Source: Lunularia cruciata
Lineage: Eukaryota; Streptophyta; Marchantiopsida; Lunulariales; Lunulariaceae
DNA length: 64,000 bases
Assembly (NCBI GenBank): GCA_948567375.1
Contig: OX419758.1
Span: 21,457,001-21,521,000 of the forward strand
Reading direction: 5' to 3'
Shown here: piece after piece, positions 36,807-48,242 of the stretch
Numbering within the stretch: position 1 is the stretch's first letter
Layout: each line of letters begins with the position of its first letter
The notes under the pieces: model-generated
Told to the model about the DNA's origin: nothing
Seen by the model: only the letters and a program-made list of their open reading frames with translations
The model's database searches: none
Position numbers and translations under genes: made by a program

Positions 36807-36941
36807 GCATAGGTCACTAGTGTGACCAAATTTGTGGCAATGGTCACATTGTCTCTATGCTTGTTGTGATGCATCAAAGGTATCATGTCCGCTGCCTTGA
36901 GTGCACTCTCTCTTGTGGTGAGGTCCACCACAAGTCTAACA
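36807..36941 (-). pseudogene. Double CCHC zinc knuckle of copy A gag
   Basis: Two C-x2-C-x4-H-x4-C knuckles are readable on the minus strand: TCGGPHHKREC, whose first cysteine is followed by a stop at the x1 position (36941-36903), and CDHCHKFGHTSDLC (36848-36807). They bind the element's RNA in gag. The intervening frame also has a stop. Confidence 0.65.
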
Positions 36942-37603
36942 AGAAATACCACCACTCATTGGTTACTACTAACCTAAAAATGAAGGTAAAGGTCTAACTA
37001 TACTAGGCCTTCCACTCACTCCATAGGACTTGAGCTATCCACTCTATCCTTGGAAGCTAGCATGGCATGGTGCATTCTATTGTACTCTAGAGAAGTAACA
37101 ATTGTGGATGAGGTCTCCCTACTAAATCTAGATGTTATCACTCTCTCCTCTACCATGTTGAGCTTGATGTGCTCACCCAAACTAAAGATCATTGCTAAAG
37201 TAGGTGAAGTAGCATGTAACAATGTAGCATTACATTCTCTACATTGCAACTCCCTATCCATAATCTCATACCAAAAATAGATTGTTTGGGCCTCAATAAC
37301 TCTTTGATAAAATAGGTCAGCCATCTCATGCAAGTCTATGCCTTGCATAGGCTCTCTCCAACCTTCCATTAGAACTCTTGCAAGTTCCTCAACTTGTCAG
37401 TCCGCACTCCCTAGTAGTTCTACCTCAAGCATTGGAAGAACTCCACCATGGGGTTAAATCCCGATACTACACCACCTCTTGTAGTGGCACCTCCATTCAT
37501 AGTAGCATCATCTTCAACTAGTGTACCTCCACTAGGTCCACCAATGCTACTAGAGCTAGAACTTGTGGTTATTGTTGATCTACCTATAACAATCGAGCTT
37601 GCA

Positions 37604-38244
37604 TGCATATATACATTGCTACACAACATACATTGCTATCAACATCATACACAATAAAAGCACAATTCACACATAAATCATACATAGACTCTAAAGTGCC
37701 ACAATAATCAGATTGTTTACCACTCAAATCAATTAAACTCAGATCAATACTTGATCTGATCCTCAACAATTTGCCAATAACAGGGCACTAATTATAGTCA
37801 AGCCACACCCACTCTAGCTAAGAGACTCCAAGTGATGCTCGCCGGCTTTTTGTCCACTCTAGCCAGGAACTCGAAGGCTCAACATCAGAGAAGTGAGCTC
37901 TTTGGAGCTGCACTCCCAGGGTATACCCCTGATTTTGACCTAGGTCTCCTCCCAACGGTCCCGCTGACGGGACACCCGACGGTGCAGACGGTTGGCCTTG
38001 CCATGAAGTCAGTACCCTAAACCTGAAATCTGACGGTCGGAAAGTAGTCTATGAGTAATGGCCAAAATGCCTCTAACTAATATCACAAGAACTCCAGTGT
38101 CCAAGCATCTTGATGCGACACTACAAATGGTGTGATAGCTATCGTGCGCATATACATCGCTACACAACATACATCGTTGTCAATATCATACACAATAAAA
38201 ATATAACTCACACATAAGTCATACATAGACTCTAAAGTGCCACA
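37604..38244 (-). repeat. LTR shared by copies A and B
   Basis: It serves as 5' LTR of copy A and 3' LTR of copy B. On the minus strand it begins TGTGGCACTTTAGAG after a purine tract (AGGGGGGCAAT, 38259-38245) and ends TATATGCA. The first and last roughly 100 bp of the LTR are themselves near-identical direct repeats (38244-38150 and 37705-37604). Confidence 0.7.
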
Positions 38245-38415
38245 ATTGCCCCCCTAGCTGGTGGTTAGGTCCCTCTAACTCCAGATAGCAATCTACTCTA
38301 AGTATATGGTATATACCCTATGATGGGCAAAGATCAGGAGGCCGGGTGCTATGGAGCCCCATCGTTAGTCACTTGTATGCAATCTATATGATATAAAGAA
38401 TGAACTAGCTATAGG

Positions 38416-38715
38416 TCAAGTACATCTAGGACATAACCATTGTCCTTGAGGAACCACCATGAGGGGAGGAGTCATACATACCATATGCCATCCTCTTGAA
38501 CAGCTATCACACATTAACATAGTAGCAGCTCCACCAAAAGAGCCACATAACATACACCTCAAGCCTGCACGTACAAGTGCCAAGCTTGGGTCCATAGTAC
38601 CATCAATGTTTGGGAGGTGGCATGGCGCACAACTGTGCACATGATCCTTCCAAGCAACACCATCATGTCCTTCCAACATAAGGACTCCAAACGGAAAAAC
38701 CTCATGCACTCTCAA
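38416..38715 (-). pseudogene. PHD finger at the C-terminus of the copy B polyprotein
   Basis: The last 99 codons of the polyprotein end in a canonical C4HC3 PHD finger. Cysteines are at residues 54, 57, 69, 72, 80, 95 and 98 and the histidine at 77, with the expected spacing (CMLC, CDSC, GWHMVC, LCPRC) and the WLCPRC end typical of PHD fingers. All eight zinc ligands survive. Before it is a region containing HSCAPCHLPNIDG. PHD fingers commonly read histone H3 tails, so the likely role is to direct integration to chosen chromatin, as chromodomains do in chromoviruses; this is inferred. The copy A equivalent (31096-30872) has lost about half of its ligands. Confidence 0.7.
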
Positions 38716-39087
38716 GATAGTGCGACTTGTAGAAACATCAAGTGTCGTTGGTGCTGTCTGCTGTAGATATACATAGTCTCCTAGATGAAATCAACGGATC
38801 AAGGGTCTATAACCTCCTCCTCAAATGGTAGCATAGCATAAAGTATCTCTATGTTGAGCAATCGCTAAGTTCTCAAAGCCCATCGGCATCACTCTCTGAA
38901 AGATCTCTGCCCGTTGAGAACATGCGCTCATCCATACATCTGGGTCATCCAAGTCCAAAACTATAGCAGCATCTCGATGAATAGCTGCAGGTAAATCTGG
39001 ATCTCATCCATAGAGTAGGAAGTAAGGAGAGAAGGATGCTAAGGAGGCTTGCCAGTTGAACCGATAGCCCATGGCCAACCAAGGTAA

Positions 39088-39480
39088 CTAGAGATCCCAA
39101 TCTCCCAAGTGGCCTCTTTGCAAACCATACTTTTGCAATCCTCTCTTCATTGTCTGAACCACTCTCTCTGCTAAGCCATCTACCTCAAGGTGATCCCGTG
39201 ATGTAGTACAATGATCAATCAAAGCCTTGTCACACAAGACCTGAAACTCTCCCAAGAACTTTGTACCTTGATCAGTCAAAACCTCAGCTGGTGCACCAAA
39301 ATGACTAAGAACTTGATCTAGGAACGAGTAAGCTGTCCCTTCACTAGACTTGTCAAGAAGTACCACCAACTCAATCCACTTGGAGAAGTGCTCCACCATC
39401 ACCAAAACATACCGATGATGTCTCATAGTCAACGATAAAGGTCCAACAAAGCCCAAACTCCAATGGTAATCCAATCCCAT
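39088..39480 (-). pseudogene. Integrase core of copy B
   Basis: This reads GFVGPLSLTMRHHRYVLVMV, EHFSKWIELV, VLTDQGTKFLGEF and DGLAERVVQTMKRGL, matching the catalytic core of Ty3/gypsy integrase. The D of LTDQG and the E of LAERV are present. The first-Asp region reads LGFVGP, where LDFVGP is usual, so that Asp is lost. It inserts the element's DNA copy into chromosomes. Frames are open here but broken on both sides. Confidence 0.7.
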
Positions 39481-39699
39481 GATAGGTAATGGGTGTAACT
39501 ATGGTGTAGGAGCATTGAATGATGCTCTAACTTGATCACAAACCACACATCTGGCAACAAACTGCTGTACCTTGGTCTGCATACCGCTACACCAATAATG
39601 ACTCTAGAGTAAGTTATATGTACGCTTTACTCCAAAATGTCCTAGCTCCTCATGAGCATGACAAACCAACTATGGTGTCTGAGATGGAAATGGTACTAC

Positions 39700-41150
39700 T
39701 CATACTCTACCATCCTCCCATACACGCAAAAGGTGTCTGGCCTCCAATCTGAACTGTCTGGCTTGTTGAAGAATATAATCTCTCTCCTTGGCCCCAACTG
39801 TGCCACCCACAACACCAGTGCGAAGATAGTCCATCACTAAGACATCATCATGAATGTCTCGCTGAACTATACCCATATCTTCACTCTCTAGATCTGCTAC
39901 CTCAATAACTCCTCTTGTATGCGCTGAGAGAGATACCACCAAAGCCTCAGAAAATATACACAAAAAGGCAGATGCATGCCAACTTGGCACCATCTCCTCA
40001 TTTGTCTCACCATGCCAACGTGCTCCGGTTTGATCTTGCTGGTTGGGACATGGGTTTCTACTCAACCCATCTGCATCATAGTTCACCACTCCAGGTCTAT
40101 GAACAACTGTGAAATCATACTCCTGTAAAATCAGAGCCCATCGTGCAAGCTTCCTTGAAAGCTTGTCAGACTCCATCAACCACTTTAGCGGTTGATGATT
40201 AATGATGAGAGTAAAGGGGTTACCAAATAGGTAACATTGGAATGTGTTACTGCCCAAACTGCTGCCAAGCACTCTCCCTCATATGAACTATACTTTGCCT
40301 CCACTAAATTGTTGGAACAACTAGCATAGGCCACCACAAACTCTTTCCCCTCATCATCTTGCTGGGTGAGCACCGCTCCAAGCCCCAACATACTCCAATC
40401 AGTATGAACCTGAAATGGTCATCCTTTGATTGGTCTCCTCAAAATAGGAGCAGAAGTCAACCTCTCCTTGAGCTCTATAAAAGCTCTCTCCTACTCATCT
40501 CCCCAACACCACTCCTGTGTAAGCTTGGTTAGCTTCGTCAAGGTCTTGGCAATGGCACTAAATCCTCTAACATAGCGGCAATAGAAGTTTGCCAACCCAA
40601 AGGAATGCTCGCACTTTGCTCATATCTGTAGGCCGAGGAATATGTGCAATACCCTCCACCTTAGTTTGTTGAACACCAAGTCCTCTGGGGTAGATAGTGT
40701 GATCAAATATTCAACTTGCTCATGGAAGAACCTACACTTCCCAAGATGTAATTTGAGTCCATGAGATCTCAACCTCTCAAACACCTCCAACAACTTTCTC
40801 TCATGCTACTCCATAGTAGTGCTATAGACCAAAATGTCATCAATATAGCACCGAGCAAAATCCAATCCAGCTAGGATCCTATCCATGACCTCTGGAACTC
40901 AGCAGGAGCATTCTTTAACCCAAACGGTAAGAACCTCCATTGATATGACACATACTTGCCATGAGGATCAATAGCCCAGAATGTTGTCTTGGACTTATCC
41001 TCCTCCTGGATCGGCAACTGATGATATACCGCTTGAAGATCCAAAGTACTGAAGACCTTTGCATGCCCAATCACATCAAAAATCTCCTCCAGTGTAGGCA
41101 TGGCATACCAATCAGCCCTAGTCTATCGGTTGATAGGACGGTAATCTCAC
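39700..41150 (-). pseudogene. Reverse transcriptase and RNase H of copy B
   Basis: RT motifs are FDVIGHAKVFSTLDLQAVYH (41101-41020), WAIDPHGKYVSYQWRFLPFG and NAPAEFQR. A YIDDIL box lies at about 40835-40850 after a frameshift near 40880. RNase H follows at 40391-39700 ([19 protein letters not shown], then [17 protein letters not shown] and VHRPGVVNYDADGLSR) with a further frame break at about 40185-40275. Together they copied the RNA to DNA. Non-functional in this copy. Confidence 0.7.
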
Positions 41151-43138
41151 ACATCCGCCTATCTATATAGTTGCCATGCATATCCTTCTTGGCTGGCATC
41201 ACTATTGCTGATGCATACTCTCCATGTGAAATCTCCACCAAACCAGCCTCGAAAAGGTCACTACTCCGGCTCTAAATCAATGTCCTCTCCATGTCACTAT
41301 AGCGATAAGGACGTCAAAAAACTGATGTATCGCTAGTCAACTCAATCTGTATACCAAGTCCCTTCAAAGCACCCAAATCCTTCATACTAAAGGCAAAACA
41401 ACTCGTGTGACTCCTCAAGAACCTCCAAACCCTCCGTCTTTCCTCTCCAGTAAGCTTGGGTCCAAGATCTAGCTCCCAAGTATCCTATGTAATTATCATA
41501 GGAGTGGAAGACGTACTTATTGGCTGCTACACTAGGCCCTTGGGAGCAATAGTGTCATGCCCCCGACCACTAGAGGTCCCAACCTTTGTGTGAAAAACTC
41601 CCTCCAATTTGGCTGCAAGCTCCACACGTCCTCTAGCTCCATCCCAAGTGGACCAAGGGTGTAATCCAAGTAGCCCACACTCACCTAGATAGACTCCAAG
41701 TAGACCACTCTCCCTAGTAGCTACTGGTTGTGTCCCAAGAATACCATGTCCACTCGGTCTATCACCCCTAGCATGTGCTTGAGTCGTCTCGATAGGCACA
41801 GGGCTCACAAGTGTCCGAGTGGTGATGCCTATCAAGCACATCCTACATTGCTTTGCCAAGCCAAGGCTCACAATCCAAGTCAAACAGTTCAGGTTCATAG
41901 CCTGACCTAATACTTGACGCTTGGATGCCTCTAACATTGCTGGAACATATACCGATGCAAAAACCCATCACCCACTCTCTCTCTCATCAGCGTTGGGTTC
42001 CACCAACTGTTGTAACTGTGAGTCCCAAACAAGTCTAGGTCCTCCCTCTCGAAATGCATGAGAGCTTGGGAAACTCATGAGTGTGGGAAATGCGGCTCTA
42101 GGCTGTCCAACTAGGTTCACCACTACCATAGGTGACCTATCAGCCACTACCACTGTCTGAGACTGACGCCCAACATCCAAGATGTCATCAACAAGGATGT
42201 ACTCAAGTTGCTGAATCCCATCATAAGCACGTTGTAAAACCTCTCTGGGTAAGAGGTTCATCCACCAAAGACAAAGATGATGAGCCCATGATCCCACTCT
42301 GGCTTCTAACAATACAGTAGGTCCCATCCAAGAATGGACCTGATGTGTACTCACCACCACTCTGGTGCAAGAATCACCCATCAAAGGCACGTTCTCCAAA
42401 AGGTAAGCTGGAGAAACAGATTGATGAACCTAGAGATGTTGTAGTATCCATAACATCTCCCAAAACACACTAGAATGAGGATCTTGAAGACCCAAACCAC
42501 TACTCGCATGTGTATGTCTCTGACATGGCCATCCAGAAATCACCAAGTGAATAGGCCCATGTCTCTCCAGGTCATGCGCCCCCAATAAGGAAATGTCTGC
42601 TGGTAGGGCCTTCTAGTAACCTCTGACTGCTGACATCGGTAATAACTCCGGATACCGATAGGCCAAGTGTGCTACATGATGTAAAGAGACTCGCCTAGCA
42701 ATCTCATCTCTCTCTACATACAAGTACCTTTGTACTCGTATACCCACCTGTAATACTGCAGCTAGTCCGGTGCTAATCTCATCGAACAACTCCAATAGAC
42801 ATATCTCCTCTATTAGATACTACCAAGCAATGAGTGTGGTATCCAGAAGTGTCAAAGCAATCACCTCTAGAGGCTCATCCTCACACTCATCTCCTGATGG
42901 TACAAAGGCTCCACTCCAAGCCTGTTGCACCAATTGACATGCATGTTGTTGCAATGCCTCCTTAGAACTCCACAATGGAACATCCAAGGTGGATGGAACA
43001 ATCCCACTCGTACTCCAAATCCAAGTGATCTCCTCTGGTACTGGAGTACCTTTTGCATGGGCGTTCTCCTCTAACAAATCACCAGACCAAGTAACTGCAC
43101 CACTAAAAGCTAAAACTGATGTTGCCATGGTCCCGGAC

Positions 43139-43830
43139 TGTGAGCTGGCCTGTCTCTCACTCAAGATGAACCTCTGATGGCTATTATGGTAGCGCACCAT
43201 GGACTAAGAAGGCAAGGAACCACAACTCCATCATACTCCTCCAAGGCTAACACTCCAAGACTCAAGACATTACTCACTAGAGAACTCAATGAGAGAGAGA
43301 TAGTTGCAAATGAAAGGATGATGAGTACCTCCTCACCCCTTGTTTATATACTTGTGAAATATTTACGTACCAAAGTTACTAATTACCGTAGTAACTCAAG
43401 TAACTAGACTAAAAGTCAAATAAAGTCAAAAAGTAGAAAGGAATATCCATTCACATGGGCATATTCCCCTAAGCATGTGGTCTTATCTTGACTCAACCAC
43501 TGAGTCAAGGATTCCTTCACATGGGCTATCCTTGGACTAACGAAGAATCCAAAATAAAAAGGCTTGCGGGCCCAAGAGTTCTCAACTCTTTCCTCAAAGC
43601 CAAACACCTAGGAATAATACCAAGTCAACACACTAAAATCCAAAATAGTGGTGCTCATCTTTTCTACTTCCTCTAAAGTAAAGTCCCCTATATCTTAGCT
43701 ATGACTAACTTTAGCTAACCATGACTAATATAGAACCATCTTTTATCTCTGTATAAATAATATCTCTTAAGTACTTGTAATACCAAGCTAAATATCACAA
43801 TACCACACACATGCACAAATGGGTGTTATA
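43139..43830 (-). repeat. 3' LTR of C1
   Basis: 692 bp. On the plus strand it runs from TGTGAGCTGGCC to GGGTGTTATA, with the usual terminal ACA mutated to ATA. It differs from 51476-52164 at a modest number of positions. A polypurine tract (GGGGGTAAA on the minus strand) adjoins at 43831-43839. Confidence 0.85.
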
Positions 43831-43878
43831 TTTACCCCCGGACTAAGTTTTCACTTTGTCCTCAAAGTGAAGGCCTCT

Positions 43879-45096
43879 CTACCTTCTATGGTACATCTTC
43901 AACTTATCATGGTTAATCCTATCAAAGTGTCTTCCTCCCAACTCCTTGAGATCATAGGTGTAATTGCCCCACACCTTCTCTACTATGAAAGGTCCAAAGT
44001 ACTTAGGCAAAAACTTCTTTTGCACTCTCTTGAATCGAATGGAATCAAACAACATTACCCAATCACCTTCTTTGAAAGGCTCCACCTTCTTCTTGCCTTG
44101 CCTCTTGTCATAGCTCTCCTTTTGTTTCCTTTGGGCTTGCTCCACTCAAACCATAGCAACTGCTCTTGCCTCTTCCAACTCCATGAATTGATCTTTCCTT
44201 GACTTCTCTGCATCACCTCCTTGTGCTTTCTTCAATCTCCTATGAATGCTTTGGAAGGTAAGAAGATCAAAGTGAATAGGTAAGGTAGACTCAATACCAT
44301 ACACCAATTGAAATGGAGAACATCTTGTGGAAGTCTTCATGGTTGTCCTATACTCCCACAAAACTACATGAATCCTCTTGTCCCAATGATGTTTAGCCCT
44401 TTCCATTTCTGCATCTTTGGCCAACATCATGCACAAGGTCTGATTGGTTCTCTCTGCCAAGCCATTGGAATTTGGCTTATAGGATGTAGTTACTCTATGT
44501 GTGATAGAGAAATGTCATAGCATGGCTGTAGTAATGCTTCCTGTAAACTCTCCTCCTCTATCAAAAACCAACTCTAAAGGGCATCCAAACCTAGTGATAA
44601 TGTGTTCATAAAGAAATCTACACACTTCATCTTCATTCTTGTCCCTTGATGGTCTAGCCTCAACCCGCTTGGTAAGGTAATCAGTAACTACCACAATGTA
44701 CCGATTGTTCCTTGGGGTTCTATTGAGAGGACCTACAAAATCAATTCCCCACTTCTCAAAAGGTCCTAGCAATGGAATTGATCTAAGTGGTGGAGTGGAT
44801 GTAGACTTTCTAGCAAAAGCTTGACAAACATGACAAGTTTTGCAATAATCAAGACAATCTTTGAAAATCCCTCTCCAATGGTAACCTGCATATAGAATCT
44901 TGAAAGTAATCACCTTTCCTGCAAAGTGTCCTCCACATACTAAACCTTCATGAAACTCTTTTATGAGTAGGATAGACTCTTCCTTACCCACTGCTCTTCG
45001 AAATAGACCATCTGCTCCTTGGTGAAAAAGAATATCCTCCACCATTGTGTAAGGTCTAGATCTTGCTGCAAGGGCCTTCCTCTCCCTAGCATGCAT
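43879..45096 (-). pseudogene. Integrase of C1, broken
   Basis: Homologous to the C2 integrase. Three open pieces (45096-44515, 44460-44146, 44145-43879) are separated by stops. The Asp of GIDFVGP, the FDRGGEF box and the LAERTNQ glutamate are readable. Part of the decayed C1 gag-pol. Confidence 0.75.
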
Positions 45097-45398
45097 CCCT
45101 TATGGATAGTTACCTCTTGTCACAAAATCCACAATCTCCTTGTACTCCATTGGAACCTCTTGAGTGACTGATTGTCATGAGCTCCTCATCCGGGAAGGAA
45201 TCATCCACTGGCTCATCTCCATCATGATCATAGGCTCTAGATAACAAATCAGCATTTGCATGTTTCTTTCCTGGCCTATCCTCAATGGTGTAGTCATACT
45301 CAGACAAGAGTATCATCCACTTTGCTAGTCTCCCTTCAACATTAGGCTTGTTGAAGATGTACTTCAAAGCCTTGTGATCCGTGACAATGGTGGCTTTT

Positions 45399-47317
45399 TG
45401 TGGTACCCACATTTTTCATTTTGGACAAGTTTTGAAGAAGAAGTGCCTTGCTGAAACCAAATGGAGAACAAATGAGTGCAAACCTGTGTTTTGATCAGAC
45501 CTGAGGAAGTCGACTTCGTGAAAGAGGAAAAATGATTTGGACTGGATCAAACCTGAAGAAGCTTACTTTGTGTCAGAGGAGTGAAAAACTCGGATCAGAT
45601 GTTGAAGGAGGGCAAACTCGAAGGAGAAATGGAAGTTGTAGGTCAGGATTCTTGCGGGAGCCATATCTCAATGCACACAAGTCCAAATCACGCGTGCTAT
45701 ATTTCATTAGAAGCGTCTTGTTTAGGGCTTTCCATTGCCACCAAAATCGCAAAGTTTAAAGGTCTCTAGAAGAAGTTACAAGCATTTGAAGTTTTGGGAG
45801 TAGATGTACTTCGGGTTGAGGTTCTTCAGGTCAATGTGATTTTGTACTTCGGATTTCGTACTTCGGATTTCGTACTTCAGACTTCGGGTTTACATGACTT
45901 CGGGTCCTAAGACTTCACCTCAAGAAAAATCTGATTTGACCCGAGGAAGTCGGACCTCGGAGTGTAGTGAAGGTGACTTCAGGAGTTTTGCGAGAGGGAT
46001 CAGAGGAAGTTAGAGTAAGGAAAGAAGATAGTTAAGATACCCATGACTTCAATTTCAGTTCAGATTTAAGATGAAATAGAAATTGAAGGAGAAGTAGTAA
46101 TAGTGAATAAACCCAAAGTGCAGGATCATACAGTAAGTGTCTTCAGGTGAGTTACCTGAGTGATTAGAGGAAAGTGGGTTACAAATTGAAGGTGTAGATA
46201 GTGTATTCATGCTTTCAATTATAATTTTTGATGATGACATAGTAGAATTAGCAAAGGAATTGATAATAGCAAAACCCAAAGTAGAAGAAATAGGAGTGCA
46301 GGTGTCTTTGGATTTGACATTTGACACTTTAGAGAAGAGTGGGTCGGGAGATAGAGATTTAGAAGGCTTAATTATGATAGGAATTGCATATCAAGAAGGA
46401 GAAGTGTTAGAATTAGTGGAGGAATTGGAAGTTGTGAAACCCAAGGACAAAATATTAGGAAGTAAAGTTACTTCGAGTTCGGGTTTGAATAAAGAAGAAG
46501 AAGTAGACATCGGATCGGATTAGTAACAGATTTGAGATTTGAAGAGACAGATATGAAGAGGTGCATTGTTATTTCGGATCTGAAGGTTAGAACAATTGTT
46601 GTAAAACGGTATAGTTGTTAGAACTGTCGATTGATTCACTACTTAAGAGTGGCATTTGCACTATTATGTTGTTCAGTGCTCATTATTTTTGAGAATAGAT
46701 AAAGCAAAGTGTTGTGAAGCAGTGCTCGTTGCTTAAGCTTGATTCCGAGTATCAACTTCGTGTCTATATTTGTGAGTGTGTGGAGAAATTTGAAGTGCAA
46801 GTCAGAGTGCTTGTTGGATGTTGGATTCCACAGCCTTGATCTTCAGTCGGTGTGTTTGATCTTGAGTGAAGTGCAATCGAAGCAATGCCTTGACAGATCT
46901 GAGAGGAATTGTAGTGTTGGTAGTATTCTGCATTGTGAGTGCAGTGTGAGGTTGATGTGAAGCAATTTTGATCGAGGAAGTTGTGCCTTTACTAGAGGGG
47001 TGGAACACAATTCTGAGGCAAAGTCATTTTGCAGTGAAGTGCCATTTTTGGGAGAGCCTGAATCATCACAATCAAGATTGTTTGGAAAGATTTGATGGAG
47101 TTATGATTAAGAAGTGTTAATTTGTGACAAGACTGCAAGTCAATGCTTGTTACTCTCTTCTGGGTGTGGTTTCTACCTGAGAGATTAAAGATGCAACCAA
47201 GAAGAACTACATTGTTACTATTTGACTTCGTATTTGGACATTTCTGACTCGTATCTCTGCGGGAACGAACTTTACTTACCTGATTACCGCAAAAGTGATA
47301 TTTTCCGGGTTGTCACA
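45399..47317 (-). mobile_element. Nested solo LTR (1.9 kb) of another family
   Basis: The RNase H of C1 is interrupted by a segment that begins TGTGGTACCCAC and ends GGGTTGTCACA, absent at the same place in C2. It is flanked by CTTTT (45394-45398) and CTTTC (47318-47322); the empty site in C2 has a single CTTTC, so this is a 5-bp duplication with one later C-to-T change. TG...CA ends, size and lack of coding suggest a solo LTR left by recombination between two LTRs. It contains repeated TACTTCGG(A/G)TT words at about 45805-45910. The strand is not determined securely. Confidence 0.7.
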
Positions 47318-48203
47318 CTTTCCCTCCAACCAAGTAGTGTCTAAACTTCTTGAGACCAAAGATCACTGCCAACCCTTCTCTCTCCGTGACAGAGTAGTTC
47401 TTCTCTGCTGAAACCATCTGCCTACTAGCATAAGCTATTGGATGATCATGCCCATCTTGGTCTAATTGACTAAGAGTGCATCCTATAGCTACATTAGAAG
47501 CATCAGTGTAGAGGATGAAAGGCTTACTCCAATCAGGTTTAGCAAGAATTGGAGCTACAACAAGGGATTGCTTGAGCTCCTCAAAAGCTTTGAGAGCCTC
47601 CTTGTCCTCCAAAATCACTATGTAATCTACACCCTTCTTCATGTAGATGGTCAATGCATAAGCCTTGTTGGAAAATGAGAAGATGAACCTCCTATAGTAT
47701 CCAACCATCCCCGAGAATTAGCGTAACTTTGTCAAGCTTGAAGGGAATGGAAGGTCTGAGATTTTCCTCACCTTCTCAGGATCAACTGCTATTCCATCCT
47801 TGGAGATGATGTGCCCCAAAAGTAGACCTTCTTCACATCCAAAAATGCACTTCTCTGGGTTGAGTGATGCATTTGTCTCATCCAAGCATTGCAAGACTTT
47901 GATTAGGTGCTCAAAGTGCTCCTCCTTGCTCCCATAGACACAAAAGTCATCAATGAAGTCTCTCACAAATTTCCCAATGAAAGGTTCAAATACCTTGTTC
48001 ATGAACCGTTGGAATGTGGCTGGAGCATTGCAAAGCCCAAAAGGCATGACCTTGAAAGCATAAGTTCCCCAAGGTGTGGTAAATGTGGTGAGTTGTTGAT
48101 GCTCTAGTGCAATCTTGATTTGGTTATATCCACTATAACCATCTCCAAAACTATACCTCTCATGACCTGCAACCTCCTCCAAGATCTCATCAATGAATGG
48201 CAA
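47313..48203 (-). pseudogene. Reverse transcriptase / RNase H part of C1
   Basis: Open pieces 48203-47718 (SFGDGYSGYNQI, VMPFGLCNAPATFQRF, FIDDFCVYGS) and 47708-47323 (FILYTDASNVAIGCTLS, YSVTEREGLAVIFGL). A stop lies between them near 47716. The remainder of RNase H lies across the solo LTR at 45398-45110. Confidence 0.75.
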
Positions 48204-48242
48204 TGGGTAGTAGTCCTTCTTGGTAACAGCATTAAGCTTCTT

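Larger units (their letters stand above)
30006..38244 (-). mobile_element. Ty3/gypsy copy A with PHD finger, old and decayed
   Basis: A minus-strand LTR element with its 3' LTR at 30006-30702 and its 5' LTR at 37604-38244, the latter shared with copy B. From right to left the relics are gag (37629-37016), two CCHC zinc knuckles (36941-36807), a protease/linker region, reverse transcriptase (33457-33209, WAIDPH, FLLFGLNTAPIKFQR, YIDE), RNase H (33035 to about 32580), integrase (about 32000-31550) and a degraded PHD finger (31096-30872). Every domain has stops and frameshifts, many readable as C-to-T or G-to-A changes, which fits long-term cytosine methylation and decay. Confidence 0.75.
37604..43138 (-). 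mobile_element. Ty3/gypsy copy B with PHD finger, 5' truncated
   Basis: Same family and strand as copy A but less decayed. From left to right are the 3' LTR, PHD finger (38422-38556), integrase (39088-39480), RNase H (39700-40391) and reverse transcriptase (40835-41150). Upstream pol/protease relics extend to about 42400, and further polyprotein relics to 43138, where family C begins. The part matching copy A 35580-37600 (gag and leader) is missing. Stops and frameshifts are present throughout. Confidence 0.75.

Noticed and set aside
43131-43138. Target duplication for C1 (GGAC next to GGTCC)
   Set aside because: The flanking bases CGGAC and GGTCC do not match in direct orientation; the flanks come from different element families.
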